A DNA stretch of 64,000 bases from NCBI GenBank assembly GCA_913775715.1, contig CAJYMC010000007.1:558001-622000 (forward strand), in the 5' to 3' direction. This stretch comes from an uncultured Exiguobacterium sp. Lineage in GTDB: Bacteria; Bacillota; Bacilli; Exiguobacteriales; Exiguobacteriaceae. Under the pieces are notes generated by a model, which had not been told where the DNA came from, made no database searches, and saw nothing but the letters and a program-made list of their open reading frames with translations. A program made the translations under genes and the position numbers. Position 1 is the first letter of the stretch; every line of letters begins with the position of its first letter. Positions 1-10,065 of the stretch are shown here, one piece after another.

Positions 1-110
1 GTGCAGCCCGTAAAGGTCGTAACCCACGTACGAAAGAAGATATCGAGATTCCAGCAAGCAAAGTACCTGCCTTCAAACCAGGTAAAGCATTGAAAGATGC
101 TGTGAAGTAA
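1..110 (+). CDS. hup: HU-family histone-like DNA-binding protein, C-terminal fragment
   Basis: Only the last 35 codons are present, read in the frame that starts at base 3 and ending in TAA at 108-110. The peptide carries the RKGRNPRT arm and the [19 protein letters not shown] tail that are nearly invariant in bacillar HU. HU is a dimeric DNA-bending nucleoid protein. Its position just upstream of hepS matches hbs in Bacillus. The start lies outside the window. Identification is firm despite the truncation. Confidence 0.88.
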   Translation, partial: AARKGRNPRTKEDIEIPASKVPAFKPGKALKDAVK

Positions 111-124
111 TCCGGCTACATAGT

Positions 125-153
125 CGCCCGAGATTTTCTCGGGCGGCTTTTTT
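125..153 (+). terminator. Intrinsic terminator of the HU gene
   Basis: A 9-bp perfect GC-rich stem (125-133 with 137-145), a 3-nt loop and a T tract at 148-153, 15 bases after the HU stop codon. It separates HU from the menaquinone genes. Confidence 0.93.
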
Positions 154-250
154 GTGGACATTCAGAAGCGTGAAAGCCCGCCGATTATGGTATATTAAAA
201 AAGAAGAACGTCCATCAACGAGATGGCACTGGAGATCGGGGGGTAAAAGC

Positions 251-829
251 ATGGAACAACATGAGCTGTGCGTGGATGAAATCATCACTGCACTCACCAT
301 TAAACAAACGACACGATTGGCTCGACATGTGGATTTCCCTTCCATCGATCGTGAACAGATCCGTTGGTTGATTGATGTCGCTCAACATGACACGCTAGAT
401 TCAGAAGCACTAGTTAAAGCGATTCATTTCGCACAAGTCGCCTTACGTCTACATGAACGCGTCAATGAAACACTACGCGGTTCGAAGGAAAGACAGCTTC
501 TTGTATTAGCTGGAGATCTTTTCTCGAGCTATTTCTTCGAACAATTAGCGGGTTTGCCGAAAGAGATTCTTGTCTCACTCGGACGGACTATTCAACGTGT
601 CAATGAAGCGAAGTGTGCCTTACACGAAATGAACTACGAATCAACGGAAGAACGGGTTCTCTTATGGTTAACGGCAGAGTTCGGATTAATGCAAGGACTT
701 GCGACAATTACCAAACGAGAATGGCTGACACGACAAGGACGGCAGATCATTCAGCAACAGGCAGAGCAACTAGATCTGGTCGCACAGAAATTACTGTTAT
801 CGCATCTCGAACAGATGGCGGTAGCATGA
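251..829 (+). CDS. hepS: Heptaprenyl diphosphate synthase component I (HepS)
   Basis: A 192-aa protein, mostly alpha-helical, resembling the small non-catalytic subunit (HEPPP_synt_1 family) of the heterodimeric heptaprenyl diphosphate synthase that makes the menaquinone side chain. It has no DDxxD motif, as expected, because catalysis is in HepT. The ATG at 251 follows a G-rich ribosome site (GGGGGG near 238-243); the frame is open further upstream but those codons lack a site. It is followed at once by menG and hepT, the order found in Bacillus, although mtrB, which often precedes hepS, is absent. The family diverges fast, so the call rests partly on context. Confidence 0.85.
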   Translation: MEQHELCVDEIITALTIKQTTRLARHVDFPSIDREQIRWLIDVAQHDTLDSEALVKAIHFAQVALRLHERVNETLRGSKERQLLVLAGDLFSSYFFEQLAGLPKEILVSLGRTIQRVNEAKCALHEMNYESTEERVLLWLTAEFGLMQGLATITKREWLTRQGRQIIQQQAEQLDLVAQKLLLSHLEQMAVA

Positions 830-851
830 GATCTTGGAAAGGGTGAGCAGT

Positions 852-1559
852 GTGCAGACAAAAGATAAAGAAAAAAAAGTATATGAAGTGTTTCAATCGA
901 TATCAACGAACTATGATCAAATGAATTCAGTCATCAGCTTCCGACTGCATAAATTGTGGAGACGCGAGACAATGCGCCGGATGCAAGTCTTCCCAGGTGC
1001 TAAATGTCTCGATCTTTGTTGTGGAACGGCGGACTGGACGATTCAATTGGCAAAAGCAGCTGGTCCGACTGGTGTCATTAAGGGACTTGATTTTTCGGAG
1101 AACATGCTGAAAGTCGGCGTAGAGAAAGTAGAAGCGCTCGATATGAAAAATATTGAACTGATTCACGGAAACGCGATGGATTTACCGTTTGGCGACAACT
1201 CGTTTGATTTCGTGACGATCGGTTTCGGTTTACGGAACGTTCCTGATTACCTTCAGGTCATTAAAGAGATGCATCGTGTCTTAAAACCAGGCGGAACAGT
1301 TGTCTGTCTTGAAACGAGTCAACCAACGGCACCGATTTTCCGAGAAGCATATTCACTATACTTTGGAAAAATTATGCCACAAGTAGGTCGTTTGCTTGCT
1401 AAATCGTACGATCAATACAACTGGTTACAAGAATCAACAGAAGTGTTCCTCGACCGTGTCGAACTGAAACAACTCTTCGAACAGGCAGGCTTCATGCAAG
1501 TGGAAGTCAAAGCATTCGCGGGTGGGGCTGCTGCGATGCACCTTGGGAAGAAGTGGTGA
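852..1559 (+). CDS. menG: Demethylmenaquinone methyltransferase (MenG/UbiE)
   Basis: A 235-aa class I SAM-dependent methyltransferase that C-methylates demethylmenaquinol, the last step of menaquinone synthesis. The SAM-binding motif I ([10 protein letters not shown]) is at residues 53-62, and the family signatures [10 protein letters not shown] near the N-terminus and [10 protein letters not shown] in the middle are present. I chose the GTG at 852 because AGGG at 840-843 lies 8 bases upstream and the resulting N-terminus ([14 protein letters not shown]) matches the family length; the frame is open back to a TTG at 834. It lies between the two subunits of the prenyl synthase that makes its substrate's tail. 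Confidence 0.93.
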   Translation: MQTKDKEKKVYEVFQSISTNYDQMNSVISFRLHKLWRRETMRRMQVFPGAKCLDLCCGTADWTIQLAKAAGPTGVIKGLDFSENMLKVGVEKVEALDMKNIELIHGNAMDLPFGDNSFDFVTIGFGLRNVPDYLQVIKEMHRVLKPGGTVVCLETSQPTAPIFREAYSLYFGKIMPQVGRLLAKSYDQYNWLQESTEVFLDRVELKQLFEQAGFMQVEVKAFAGGAAAMHLGKKW

Positions 1560-1560
1560 G

Positions 1561-2523
1561 ATGTCACTGCATTCCATATACCGTGATGTCACGAAGGAAG
1601 TTAATTTAGTTGATCGTTTCCTGATTAGTCATATCGCTTCGGATGAACCGACGATCGATGCAGCAGGAAAACAACTGCTGAAAGCTGGTGGAAAACGGAT
1701 TCGTCCGGCTTTCGTATTGTTAGCCTCTAAATTCGGCGACGCAGACCGAGATGAATTGATTCGTGTAGCAGCAAGCCTTGAACTCGTCCATATGGCGTCG
1801 CTTGTGCACGACGATGTCATTGATGACGCAGAATTACGACGAGGAAAACCGACCGTCATGCAGTATTTTGATGAAGAAGTGGCGCTTTATTCAGGCAATT
1901 ATTTGTTCGGAGAAGCGATTCGGTTGATTGGAGAAGTCGGAAAACCAGAACTCGTTCAAGTGATGGTCCATACGATGCGTGAAATTTGCGAAGGTGAGAT
2001 TGAGCAGATCTATGACCAATATGATTGGGAACAGTCGATTAAACGTTATATCAAACGGATTGAACGAAAAACAGCCATTCTCATCGAAGCAAGTTGCCAT
2101 CTAGGTGCCATCGTTGCGAATTGTTCAGCGGCCGATACGAAAGCGTTACGACTGTTTGGACGAGATATCGGACTCGCTTTTCAGATTGCTGACGACTTGC
2201 TTGATTTTACAGCGAATCGAACGCAACTTGGTAAGCCAGTAGCAGAGGATCTGCGCCATGGACACAAGACGTTACCCGTTTTTTATGGAGCGGAAGATGC
2301 AGCTTTTTACGAACGTCTGTCGAAAATCGAGACGATGCCGACTCATGAAGAAGTGGCGCCATTACTAGCATTTCTTCAAACTTCAGGTGCACTTGAGCGG
2401 ACACAACAAACAGTTGATCGTTACATCCGTCGTGCTATTCTGCGTCTCGAACCACTGCCTAAATCCTCTGCTAAACGATCGCTCGAAGAGGTAGCGCGCT
2501 ACGTTGGAAAACGAAAAGGATGA
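1561..2523 (+). CDS. hepT: Heptaprenyl diphosphate synthase component II (HepT)
   Basis: A 320-aa trans-isoprenyl diphosphate synthase that extends farnesyl diphosphate with isopentenyl units to form the C35 tail of menaquinone, working with HepS. The first aspartate-rich motif (DDVID) is at residues 84-88 and the second (DDLLD) at 211-215; GGKRIRP at 43-49 is the substrate-binding signature. The ATG at 1561 is one base after the menG stop, with the Shine-Dalgarno inside the menG end, so translation is likely coupled. Product chain length cannot be read with certainty from sequence, but the pairing with hepS favours C35. Confidence 0.93.
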   Translation: MSLHSIYRDVTKEVNLVDRFLISHIASDEPTIDAAGKQLLKAGGKRIRPAFVLLASKFGDADRDELIRVAASLELVHMASLVHDDVIDDAELRRGKPTVMQYFDEEVALYSGNYLFGEAIRLIGEVGKPELVQVMVHTMREICEGEIEQIYDQYDWEQSIKRYIKRIERKTAILIEASCHLGAIVANCSAADTKALRLFGRDIGLAFQIADDLLDFTANRTQLGKPVAEDLRHGHKTLPVFYGAEDAAFYERLSKIETMPTHEEVAPLLAFLQTSGALERTQQTVDRYIRRAILRLEPLPKSSAKRSLEEVARYVGKRKG

Positions 2524-2540
2524 TGGATGTCAAAAATTTC

Positions 2541-2590
2541 TTGCTGTTCTTCTTAAAAGCCAGTAAACTGACTATGTAAGCGCTTTTCTA
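2541..2590 (+). promoter_or_regulatory. Probable sigma-A promoter of ndk with cre-like palindrome
   Basis: TTGCTG at 2541-2546 and TAAACT at 2564-2569 are 17 bases apart, giving ndk its own start site near 2576. The expected +1 falls in TGTAAGCGCTTTTC (2575-2588), which resembles a CcpA operator but fits the consensus at only 13 of 15 positions. The same stretch can also form a small hairpin (GCTTTT with AAAAGC). CcpA control is a guess. Confidence 0.45.
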
Positions 2591-2616
2591 AAAGCATTTC
2601 ATAGGGGGAACTAGAG

Positions 2617-3033
2617 ATGGAACAGACATTTTTGATGGTCAAACCGGATGGCGTAGAACGTGGATTGATTGGGGAAATCATTGGACGGATCGAACGCAAA
2701 GGCTTCATCATTCGTGAGATGAAAATGATGAACGTCACAGAAGAATTAGCGAAAGCACATTATGAAGAGCACGCGGAGAAGCCGTTCTTTGGAGAGTTGG
2801 TCACTTTCCTGACATCGGGACCTGTCGTTGCACTTCGTGTTGAAGGGACAGACGTTGTTGCTGTCTCTCGTTTAATGATTGGGAAAACAAAGCCGCTTGA
2901 AGCAGCACCTGGAACGATCCGTGGCGATTTTGCGAACACGATGAGTGAGAACGTCATTCATGGTTCAGACAGTGTCGAAAGTGCGGAGCGTGAGCTTGGT
3001 CTTTGGTTTCAAGGACAGCCAGTCAACGCCTAA
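2617..3033 (+). CDS. ndk: Nucleoside diphosphate kinase
   Basis: A 138-aa protein that moves the gamma phosphate of ATP to nucleoside diphosphates through a phosphohistidine. The catalytic histidine is H115 in NVIHGSDS, the family signature; the N-terminal [15 protein letters not shown] and the APGTIRGDF segment are also typical. A strong GGGGGA ribosome site precedes the ATG. It is separated from hepT by about 90 bases with a likely promoter and is followed by a terminator, so it may form a single-gene unit while keeping the Bacillus gene order. Confidence 0.97.
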   Translation: MEQTFLMVKPDGVERGLIGEIIGRIERKGFIIREMKMMNVTEELAKAHYEEHAEKPFFGELVTFLTSGPVVALRVEGTDVVAVSRLMIGKTKPLEAAPGTIRGDFANTMSENVIHGSDSVESAERELGLWFQGQPVNA

Positions 3034-3058
3034 CATATGAATAGCAGGACAACGGGGA

Positions 3059-3086
3059 GGGATTCGATTCAATCGAATCCCTTTTG
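3059..3086 (+). terminator. Terminator after ndk
   Basis: A 10-bp perfect stem (3059-3068 with 3072-3081), a 3-base loop and TTTT. It ends the ndk transcript before the cheR promoter. Confidence 0.88.
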
Positions 3087-3130
3087 TCATATTCTTGTAA
3101 AACGGACTGACCGGATTGGTTAATTGCTTT

Positions 3131-3159
3131 TTGGAATGCCTATAGCTTTATGCTACTAT
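3131..3159 (+). promoter_or_regulatory. Probable extended -10 promoter of cheR
   Basis: TTGGAA at 3131-3136 and TACTAT at 3154-3159 are separated by 17 bases, and a TG dinucleotide one base before the -10 makes it an extended -10 site. The start would be near 3166, about 60 bases before cheR. Confidence 0.55.
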
Positions 3160-3224
3160 AGAAAATAAGTTGAACCGGTCAAAGCGATGACCATTCGATA
3201 TCGAGAGTGAGCGAGGTGTGCCAA

Positions 3225-4001
3225 TTGGAAGATTACGAACTTTTCATTCAACGATTCAAGACCAAATCAGGGATTGATCTCGGTCAGTATAAAGAAGCAC
3301 AGATGAAACGACGGTTGACGGCGTTACGTGACAAAAAAGGGTACAGTACGTTTGCGTCCTATATGCAGGCAATGGACAAAAGTACCTCGTTATACGAAGA
3401 ATTCCTAGATCGGATGACGATCAATGTCAGTGAATTCTTCCGAAATCCGATACGTTGGCAACAATTGGAGCAAGATATCTTACCGGTCTTGGAATCACGG
3501 GCACATGGACGAATCCGGACATGGAGCGCCGCTTGTTCGACTGGGGAAGAGCCATATTCCCTTGCGATGATCTTAAGTGAACGGCTCGATCCATCCGCCT
3601 TTACGATTCAAGCGACGGATTTGGATGAACTCGTTCTTGAAAAAGCGAAGCTGGGTCGATACGGAGCTTCCGCACTGAATGAAGTCGTAGAAGCGCGCAA
3701 AAAGCAATATTTCATCGAGCAGGAGCAGACATTTGAAGTCGTTCCGGAAATCAAACGACTGGTTCGTTTCAGTAAGCATAATTTGTTGGGCGACCGGTAT
3801 GATACCGGTTTTGATTTAATCATCTGCCGTAATGTACTGATTTATTTTACGGAAGAAGCGAAAGCGCATGTCTATCGTTCGTTCGTCGAGGCATTAAAAC
3901 CAGGTGGTATCCTATTCGTTGGGGGAACGGAACAAATTTTCCAACCCGAACGATTTGGATTAAAGATGAAACAAAGCTTCTTTTATGAAAAAATCGGTTG
4001 A
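3225..4001 (+). CDS. cheR: Chemotaxis protein methyltransferase CheR
   Basis: A 258-aa SAM-dependent enzyme that methylates glutamates on chemoreceptor signalling domains, setting adaptation against CheB. An N-terminal helical domain (about residues 1-75, with the QMKRRL basic patch that contacts receptors) is followed by the Rossmann domain with WSAACSTGEEPYSLAMIL, the CheR form of the SAM motif, and the ICRNVLIYF segment. I chose the TTG at 3225 because a GAGGTG site lies 6 bases before it and the N-terminus then aligns with Bacillus CheR; a GTG at 3207 overlaps that site. It lies between ndk and aroC as in Bacillus. Implies a motile organism. Confidence 0.94.
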   Translation: MEDYELFIQRFKTKSGIDLGQYKEAQMKRRLTALRDKKGYSTFASYMQAMDKSTSLYEEFLDRMTINVSEFFRNPIRWQQLEQDILPVLESRAHGRIRTWSAACSTGEEPYSLAMILSERLDPSAFTIQATDLDELVLEKAKLGRYGASALNEVVEARKKQYFIEQEQTFEVVPEIKRLVRFSKHNLLGDRYDTGFDLIICRNVLIYFTEEAKAHVYRSFVEALKPGGILFVGGTEQIFQPERFGLKMKQSFFYEKIG

Positions 4002-4020
4002 ACAGGAAGGGATGAAGCGA

Positions 4021-5175
4021 ATGCGTTACATGACAGCAGGGGAATCACACGGAAAAGGATTGACCGTCATCATTGATGGGATGCCGTCAGGACTCACGAT
4101 TGATTTTGAAGCCATTCAGCGCGAAATGACGCGTCGCCAAGGGGGATACGGACGAGGACGACGGATGCAAATCGAACAGGATCAAATCGATTCACGTGGC
4201 GGGATTCGCCATGGATACACGACAGGATCACCGATCAGTTTGTTCATCGAGAACAAGGATCATACGCACTGGACACAAGTCATGCAGGCGGAACCGCTCG
4301 AAGAAGAGTTGGAGCGCCCACGGACCTTGACGCGTCCACGTCCCGGACATGCGGATCTCGTTGGCGGATTGAAGTACGGTCATCGCGATTTACGCGATGT
4401 GCTTGAACGTTCTTCAGCACGTGAGACGGCAGCACGTGTTGCCGTCGGTGCCTTCGCTAAACAATTACTGAATGAACTCGGGATTGAAGTGTTCTCGCAT
4501 GTACGATCAATCGGTGGGATTGATGCTCCTTGGAAAGATCCTGTGGAATATCAGGAAACGATTGATGCTTCACCTGTTCGCTGTGCCGACGAACTTGCAG
4601 GACAACGAATGATGGAAGAAATCGATGCCGCTAAAAAAGAAGGCGATACACTCGGCGGTGAGATCGAAGTCGTCGTGACGGGCATGATGCCAGGAGTCGG
4701 ATCCTTCACTCAAAACGATTTAAAGCTCGATAGCCGAATCGCGCAAGCTGTCATCAGCGTCAATGCGATGAAATCCGTCGGTTTTGGTGACGGGTACGAA
4801 CTCGGTCGTCGCAAGGGTAGTACCGTCCAAGATGAAATCATTCATGATGACGCTGGATATCATCGACGGACGAACCACCTAGGTGGAATCGAAGGCGGAA
4901 TGTCGACAGGGATGCCGATCCGCGTCCAAGTCGCGATGAAGCCGATTCCGACGCTCTATCGTCCGTTGCAATCGGTTGACATCGAGACGAAGGAAGCCTT
5001 CACAGCTCAAATTGAGCGGAGTGATGCCTGTGCTGTTCCTGCCGCGTCCGTTGTCCTTGAGGCAGTGGTCGCTTTTGAAATCGCCGTCGCCATTCTTGAA
5101 ATGTTCGGAACATCAACACTCAATCGTCTTCAGGCTGCTGTCGCCGCTTATAAAGAGGAGGTTCGGACGTTTTGA
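4021..5175 (+). CDS. aroC: Chorismate synthase
   Basis: A 384-aa FMN-dependent lyase that converts 5-enolpyruvylshikimate 3-phosphate to chorismate, the last common step to aromatic amino acids, folate and menaquinone. The N-terminal GESHGKGL, the RMQIEQDQ segment, the [15 protein letters not shown] block and the [13 protein letters not shown] signature are all present. The ATG at 4021 is preceded by AAGGG; the open frame reaches back into cheR. It overlaps aroB by the sequence TTGA, so the two are likely translationally coupled. Confidence 0.97.
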   Translation: MRYMTAGESHGKGLTVIIDGMPSGLTIDFEAIQREMTRRQGGYGRGRRMQIEQDQIDSRGGIRHGYTTGSPISLFIENKDHTHWTQVMQAEPLEEELERPRTLTRPRPGHADLVGGLKYGHRDLRDVLERSSARETAARVAVGAFAKQLLNELGIEVFSHVRSIGGIDAPWKDPVEYQETIDASPVRCADELAGQRMMEEIDAAKKEGDTLGGEIEVVVTGMMPGVGSFTQNDLKLDSRIAQAVISVNAMKSVGFGDGYELGRRKGSTVQDEIIHDDAGYHRRTNHLGGIEGGMSTGMPIRVQVAMKPIPTLYRPLQSVDIETKEAFTAQIERSDACAVPAASVVLEAVVAFEIAVAILEMFGTSTLNRLQAAVAAYKEEVRTF

Positions 5176-6233
5176 TCGAACTCAATATCCGGTTGAAAAC
5201 GTCATACCCCGTGCTTGTCGGAAACGGAGCATTGGCGCGGTTATCAGATCTTTCAGCGCTGAACGAGGCAGATCGTATTTGGATCATTACGGATGAGACG
5301 GTCCACGACTTGCACTTGCACACGCTACAAGCGGCATTAGCGTCTAGACCTCAATCGATAGGCATGCATGTTAGCGCTGTGCCGGCTGGAGAGCGGAGTA
5401 AGTCGCTTGCGGTCTACGGTTCCTTACTAGAAGAGGGAATACGTCATGGAATGACACGGCACAGTATCATCCTTGCATTCGGTGGTGGCATGATAGGTGA
5501 CTTAGCGGGATTCGTCGCAGCAACTTTTTTGCGCGGCATCCCGTTCATTCAAATTCCGACGACACTCTTAGCACATGATTCGAGTGTAGGGGGAAAGGTC
5601 GGCTTAAACCTATCCCTCGGAAAAAACTTAGTTGGGGCATTTTATCAGCCAAGTGGTGTCATATATGATTTGGCGCTCCTTCAGACACTTCCGGACCGGG
5701 AATGGCGAAGTGGCTTCTTTGAGTTAGTCAAACATGGATTCCTCGCACGACCATCGTTTGCGGATATGTTACTTGATGTTTCGCTGGACGATGTCAAAGG
5801 GCTCGATTTAGAAGACTGGCTTGCCCAAGGCATCAGCGTCAAACGAGATATCGTCGAACAAGATGAGACGGAGAAAGGGATGCGGGCCTTCTTGAATTAT
5901 GGGCATACTTTCGGACATGCTGTTGAATATGCGAGTCCCGGTCTGTCGCATGGCGAAGCAGTAGGGATCGGGCTCGTCTTCGTGAAGTATCTTGAAGGAA
6001 ATGACTTGCAGGCGGAACAACTCGGAAGATTGCTTCGCCGTCTCGGTACGGTGTTACCGGCTCGGAAATCATTCGCCTCGTATTTAGAACTGATGCGTCG
6101 CGACAAAAAGAATCACCAAACCACGATTCGATTCGTCCTTGAGAAAGAAGGACGTTTCGACTTAGAGGCAATCAGTGAAGAACGATTGCAACAAGCGTTC
6201 AATCAAACAGTGAGGTGTTTAGAATGGGCTTAA
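5172..6233 (+). CDS. aroB: 3-dehydroquinate synthase
   Basis: A 353-aa NAD- and divalent-metal-dependent enzyme that cyclises DAHP to 3-dehydroquinate, the second shikimate step. The glycine-rich [20 protein letters not shown] segment, [16 protein letters not shown], the ELVKHG metal-site glutamate region and [12 protein letters not shown] with its metal-binding histidine are visible. The start is a TTG overlapping the aroC stop by four bases, with AAGAGGAGG just upstream. It is followed by aroA with a 10-base overlap in the reading frames, giving a compact aroC-aroB-aroA operon. Confidence 0.95.
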   Translation: MIELNIRLKTSYPVLVGNGALARLSDLSALNEADRIWIITDETVHDLHLHTLQAALASRPQSIGMHVSAVPAGERSKSLAVYGSLLEEGIRHGMTRHSIILAFGGGMIGDLAGFVAATFLRGIPFIQIPTTLLAHDSSVGGKVGLNLSLGKNLVGAFYQPSGVIYDLALLQTLPDREWRSGFFELVKHGFLARPSFADMLLDVSLDDVKGLDLEDWLAQGISVKRDIVEQDETEKGMRAFLNYGHTFGHAVEYASPGLSHGEAVGIGLVFVKYLEGNDLQAEQLGRLLRRLGTVLPARKSFASYLELMRRDKKNHQTTIRFVLEKEGRFDLEAISEERLQQAFNQTVRCLEWA

Positions 6234-7480
6234 GAGGAACAGTACAAGTACCAGGAGATAAATCAATGACACACCGTGCCTTTCTGTTCGGTGGAATCGC
6301 CGAAGGAACGACACAGGTCAGAAACGCACTTGAGGGAGCGGATTGTCTTGCTTCATTAGAAGCGATGCAGGCGCTTGGTGCACAAGTCGAGCGTACAGCA
6401 GATGAGATTCGGATCACCGGGACGGATACGTTTCAAGAAGCGGCGATTGATTGCGGAAACTCTGGAACGACGATTCGTCTCTTAAGCGGGATCCTAGCAG
6501 GCGGTCAAGCGACGTATGCACTTGATGGAGATGATTCCTTGCGTAGACGTCCGATGAAACGGATCACGGAACCACTTGCCTTATTCGGGGCGAACGTGAC
6601 AGGCGAGACAGCACCGCTTCACATCACAGGAACACCGCTTGTCGGAACGACGTATACGTTGCCGGTCGCGAGTGCGCAAGTGAAGAGTGCCGTTTTGCTC
6701 GCTGGTCTTCATGCGACGGGTGAGACGACGGTCATCGAACCGATTCTATCACGGGATCATACGGAACGGATGTTGCCGCAGTTCGGTGTCGATGTATCAA
6801 TCGATGAACACGAAGATGGCCGTCACATTCGACTGCAAGGTCCTGTTCGACTGCAAGCGACATCACTCGACATTCCAGGGGATCCATCGTCAGCTGCATT
6901 CTGGTGGACAGCGGCAGCGATCGGACAGGATAGCCGGATCACGACGACTCACGTCTTGATGAACCCGACACGGATCGGTTTTTTACAGACGTTACGCCAG
7001 ATGGGTGCAAGTGTTGAAATCGATCATCGCTCAGAAGACGCTGGAGAAGAGACGGCAGACGTGACGGTCGAGACGACATCTTTGCAAGCGATCACGGTCG
7101 AAGGAGCACAGATTCCATCGTTGATTGACGAGATTCCGTTACTCGCATTACTTGCGACGCAAGCAGAAGGACGGACGGTTATTCGCGATGCGGAAGAACT
7201 CCGCGTCAAGGAGACGGACCGGATCGAGACGGTCGTTACAGCGTTACAGCGCCTCGGGGCGAACATCGAAGCGACGGATGATGGCATGATCATCGAAGGT
7301 CCGACACCTTTGCAAGCAGCGGAAGTCGACAGTGCGGGGGATCACAGACTCGCAATGATGTTGACGATCGCGGCGACGATCAATCCGGAAATTATAGTGC
7401 ATGGACGCGAAGTAGTTGAAGTCAGCTACCCAACGTTCTATGATGATTTAAAGAAACTTCAATCCGACCGATCTGAGTAA
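6224..7480 (+). CDS. aroA: 3-phosphoshikimate 1-carboxyvinyltransferase (EPSP synthase)
   Basis: A 418-aa enzyme that adds enolpyruvate from PEP to shikimate 3-phosphate. [16 protein letters not shown] at the N-terminus, [14 protein letters not shown] and the DDSLRRRPM segment near residue 100, and the C-terminal GDHRLAMML match the two-domain inside-out barrel family. The ATG at 6224 has GAGG 8 bases upstream; a GTG at 6215 does not. In Bacillus subtilis aroB is followed by aroH and the trp genes with aroE (EPSP synthase) later; here aroA follows aroB directly. Confidence 0.95.
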   Translation: MGLRGTVQVPGDKSMTHRAFLFGGIAEGTTQVRNALEGADCLASLEAMQALGAQVERTADEIRITGTDTFQEAAIDCGNSGTTIRLLSGILAGGQATYALDGDDSLRRRPMKRITEPLALFGANVTGETAPLHITGTPLVGTTYTLPVASAQVKSAVLLAGLHATGETTVIEPILSRDHTERMLPQFGVDVSIDEHEDGRHIRLQGPVRLQATSLDIPGDPSSAAFWWTAAAIGQDSRITTTHVLMNPTRIGFLQTLRQMGASVEIDHRSEDAGEETADVTVETTSLQAITVEGAQIPSLIDEIPLLALLATQAEGRTVIRDAEELRVKETDRIETVVTALQRLGANIEATDDGMIIEGPTPLQAAEVDSAGDHRLAMMLTIAATINPEIIVHGREVVEVSYPTFYDDLKKLQSDRSE

Positions 7481-7515
7481 GAAATAGGCGGATGACAGAA
7501 AGTGGGGCGCTTGCC

Positions 7516-8778
7516 TTGAATGAACAACTATTGAACGGCATCATCGAAGAATTGGAACACGGTCACACCTCTGAGGCTTTAGCGGCACTGGAACAACTCG
7601 AAAAGACAGGAACGGATGAGGACCGCCTCGCTGTTGCGGACCTTTATATCGAACTCGGATTATCAGACCGAGCAGTTGATTTGTTGGCACCGCTTTACGT
7701 CGAATACGCGGGTAATGCGGGGGTCGCCTTGTTACTAGCCGAATGTTATATCGATTTGGATCGCGAAGAGGAAGCGATCTCCGTCCTTGAGCAGGTCGAC
7801 ACATCGGACATGGAATACGGTCCCCGATCTCTCGTGTTACTTGCTGACCTTTACCAGTCGCAAGGTCTTGACGAAGTGGCATTAGCGAAATTGAAGGAAG
7901 CGCGTAATCTTGCACCGGAAGAGCCGTTACTCGCGTATGGATTAGCCGAGCTCTACATGACGCTTGGAGCATTCGATCAAGCGGTACCACTGTTCGCTGA
8001 AATCGCGGAACGACCAGAGTTACGTGCTGAATTACCACTTGATGCCCTTTACGCGGAATCACTCGCGATGACAGGGCAGTTTGAAGATGCGATTCCGCTG
8101 TATGAACGTGCTGTCGCGGAACGGTCCGACTTGCATACGCTGTTTGGTCTTGCGATGACGGCTCACCGTGTCGGTCAACACCAAAAAGCGGTCGAGACAT
8201 TCCAACAATTGATCGCGCAGGATCCGGATTATACATCAGCCTATGTCCCGTATGCGGAAAGCCAAGCTGAACTTGGTCTGACGAAAGAGGCACTGAACGT
8301 CATCAAGCAAGGGATGGAGCGTGATGATTATAATGACGAGTTACGGACGATGGAAGCCTTGTTCCTTCTAAAACTCGGCGATCGCGCAGGAAGTGTTCAA
8401 GCGCTACGTGAAGCACTTGCCTTGAATCCGGAATCAATCGTCGCAGCGGAACGTTTGCTCTCGTTACTTGCGGAAGACGAGGATCATGAGGCGATGATCG
8501 AGACGATCTCAGCCATTGAAGAACACGTCACGGCTCCGATTCTGACATGGTATCGAGCGCGCGCTTTATATGCATTAGAGGAATACACGCAAGCAATGGA
8601 GAACTATGCGATAGTCGAAGGTGCATTCACGGAAGATGCGCTCTTCTTGAAAGAGTATGGTTTTGCACTCGTCGAGGAAGGACGGCGTGAAGAGGGACAA
8701 CGTCTCTTACGACGCGCTGCACAGTTGACACCAGAGGATAACGAACTCGTCGACTATGTTGAACGAATGGATGGATGA
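7516..8778 (+). CDS. ypiA: TPR-repeat protein, YpiA-like
   Basis: A roughly 420-aa acidic protein made almost wholly of tetratricopeptide-type helix pairs (for example EEAISVLEQVD, EVALAKLKEARNLAPEEPLLAYGLAELYMTLGAFDQAVPLF, repeated about every 34 residues). No signal peptide or catalytic motif is seen, so a scaffold or protein-interaction role is likely; the specific function is unknown. Position between aroA and ypiB matches YpiA of Bacillus. The start is uncertain: I prefer the TTG at 7516, with AAGTGGGG upstream, but an ATG at 7492 is also possible. Confidence 0.82.
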   Translation: MNEQLLNGIIEELEHGHTSEALAALEQLEKTGTDEDRLAVADLYIELGLSDRAVDLLAPLYVEYAGNAGVALLLAECYIDLDREEEAISVLEQVDTSDMEYGPRSLVLLADLYQSQGLDEVALAKLKEARNLAPEEPLLAYGLAELYMTLGAFDQAVPLFAEIAERPELRAELPLDALYAESLAMTGQFEDAIPLYERAVAERSDLHTLFGLAMTAHRVGQHQKAVETFQQLIAQDPDYTSAYVPYAESQAELGLTKEALNVIKQGMERDDYNDELRTMEALFLLKLGDRAGSVQALREALALNPESIVAAERLLSLLAEDEDHEAMIETISAIEEHVTAPILTWYRARALYALEEYTQAMENYAIVEGAFTEDALFLKEYGFALVEEGRREEGQRLLRRAAQLTPEDNELVDYVERMDG

Positions 8779-8806
8779 CTTCACGGGAGAAGGGAGTAGG
8801 ATTGAG

Positions 8807-9337
8807 ATGATAGAGAGAAAGCAGCGATTCTTACGCCGCATCTTAACCTATTACACGTTAAAGCGAAGGGAAGCAAAATGGATCATCGATTATTGGTTAC
8901 GTAATGAGGCAAAACTCGAACAGGTACACTTCGTGCAAAACGCAACCTTTGCTCCGAAAGCGATCATCATGACGACATACGGATTTGATGCGGAACCCTT
9001 TCTTTTTAAAAAAGGTGACGTCACGACGATGGACCCAGAAAAAGCATATCATGACATTCGCCTGACATCGGAAGACATCTACATCGAGCTGAACTTCCAA
9101 GGTATGATGATGGACGATGAATATTTGTCTTTACTAGAAGAAAATCCGTTTCGCCCGGAAGTCGCTGTTGAACCCCGCTTAGCGGATGAAGCGACACAAT
9201 TCATCGCTGTCACGGTCAATCGGCAAGAAGAAGAACGATTGGTCCGCTTGATTGACGAAGCACTGGATGCACGCGATCAACATCGGTTCCACTCCCTTTC
9301 CGAACAGTTACGTCTCGTTCGAAGTCAACTCCCTTAA
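8807..9337 (+). CDS. ypiB: UPF0302 family protein YpiB
   Basis: A 176-aa cytosolic protein of the conserved Firmicutes UPF0302/YpiB family, recognised from IDYWLRNEAKLEQVHFV, the SEDIYIELNFQG segment and its place between ypiA and ypiF. In Bacillus YpiB takes part in control of LpxC-like and other protein turnover only by unclear means; I assign no activity here. The ATG at 8807 has GGAG about 10 bases upstream and lies beyond the ypiA stop, although the frame is open into ypiA. Confidence 0.85.
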   Translation: MIERKQRFLRRILTYYTLKRREAKWIIDYWLRNEAKLEQVHFVQNATFAPKAIIMTTYGFDAEPFLFKKGDVTTMDPEKAYHDIRLTSEDIYIELNFQGMMMDDEYLSLLEENPFRPEVAVEPRLADEATQFIAVTVNRQEEERLVRLIDEALDARDQHRFHSLSEQLRLVRSQLP

Positions 9338-9340
9338 TCG

Positions 9341-9380
9341 AAGGACTCTATTGCTTATAACAGGTGATAGAGTCCTTTTC
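9341..9380 (+). terminator. Terminator after ypiB
   Basis: An 11-bp stem (9341-9351 with 9367-9377) and a short T run just after the ypiB stop close the aro-ypiA-ypiB transcript. Confidence 0.85.
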
Positions 9381-9520
9381 GTATGTGAAGATTTGTGCAA
9401 AATATGAAGAAAAATAGAGCGGAATTTCATAAAACGTTCACATTAAGAGAGCAGGAGGAAATGTGGATATGATACATTAAATGTGACGAATTGTAAGTAA
9501 GAAAGAAAGGGGGAAATGAC

Positions 9521-9961
9521 TTGCGTTTCAAACCATCCGACGTACAGCGGACACGAAGCGAGCAAGCGTATATCGATACGCTGATCGTGCCTTTGCTTCC
9601 GATCGGTTTCGATGAGGCGATGCATGCTTACGCGGAATGCGCAGACATGACATTGACGGTGGCGTCCGAAGTCGAACGCCAGTTATCCGGACGGGCGTTG
9701 CTCTTACCTGCCATGACCTACATCGATGTACCGTCGATCGAACAGTTGGAAGGATGGCGTCAAGCGGCTGCTTCCGGGCAATTCCGTTTCATCACCTTCA
9801 TCACCGCTGATTTAAGGTGGAAGGAGACTGCCGCAGAAGAGATTATCTACGTGCCACGTCTAGCTCTTGAGACGATGAGTCGTGACCAACAAGGTCAGAT
9901 GGTCGGGAATTTTGTTGGACAAGTTCTCGAACAGTTAGGAAACCGTTGGACCGCGCTATGA
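9521..9961 (+). CDS. ypiF: DUF2487 family protein YpiF
   Basis: A 146-aa soluble protein of the DUF2487/YpiF family, which in Bacillus lies directly upstream of qcrA and is cotranscribed with the cytochrome bc genes. There is no membrane segment or known catalytic motif; the role is unknown, possibly in biogenesis of the bc complex by association only. The TTG start at 9521 has an excellent AAAGGGGG site 7 bases upstream. The 180-base region before it is AT-rich and must hold the operon promoter, but I could not choose one clearly. Confidence 0.82.
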   Translation: MRFKPSDVQRTRSEQAYIDTLIVPLLPIGFDEAMHAYAECADMTLTVASEVERQLSGRALLLPAMTYIDVPSIEQLEGWRQAAASGQFRFITFITADLRWKETAAEEIIYVPRLALETMSRDQQGQMVGNFVGQVLEQLGNRWTAL

Positions 9962-10065
9962 AGCGGTTGACGCAATGATTTTATTAAGATACTATTACCA
10001 TGTGAGAAATTTGTGTGAAGTACTGTCGTCTTGGGGCACAGCGTACATCACAAGGGGGGATCGAG

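Noticed and set aside
7541..8293. A 250-codon open frame on the minus strand inside ypiA
   Set aside because: It is fully antisense to a well-supported TPR gene, has no ribosome site and a composition (R, P, H-rich) typical of a shadow frame in GC-balanced codons.
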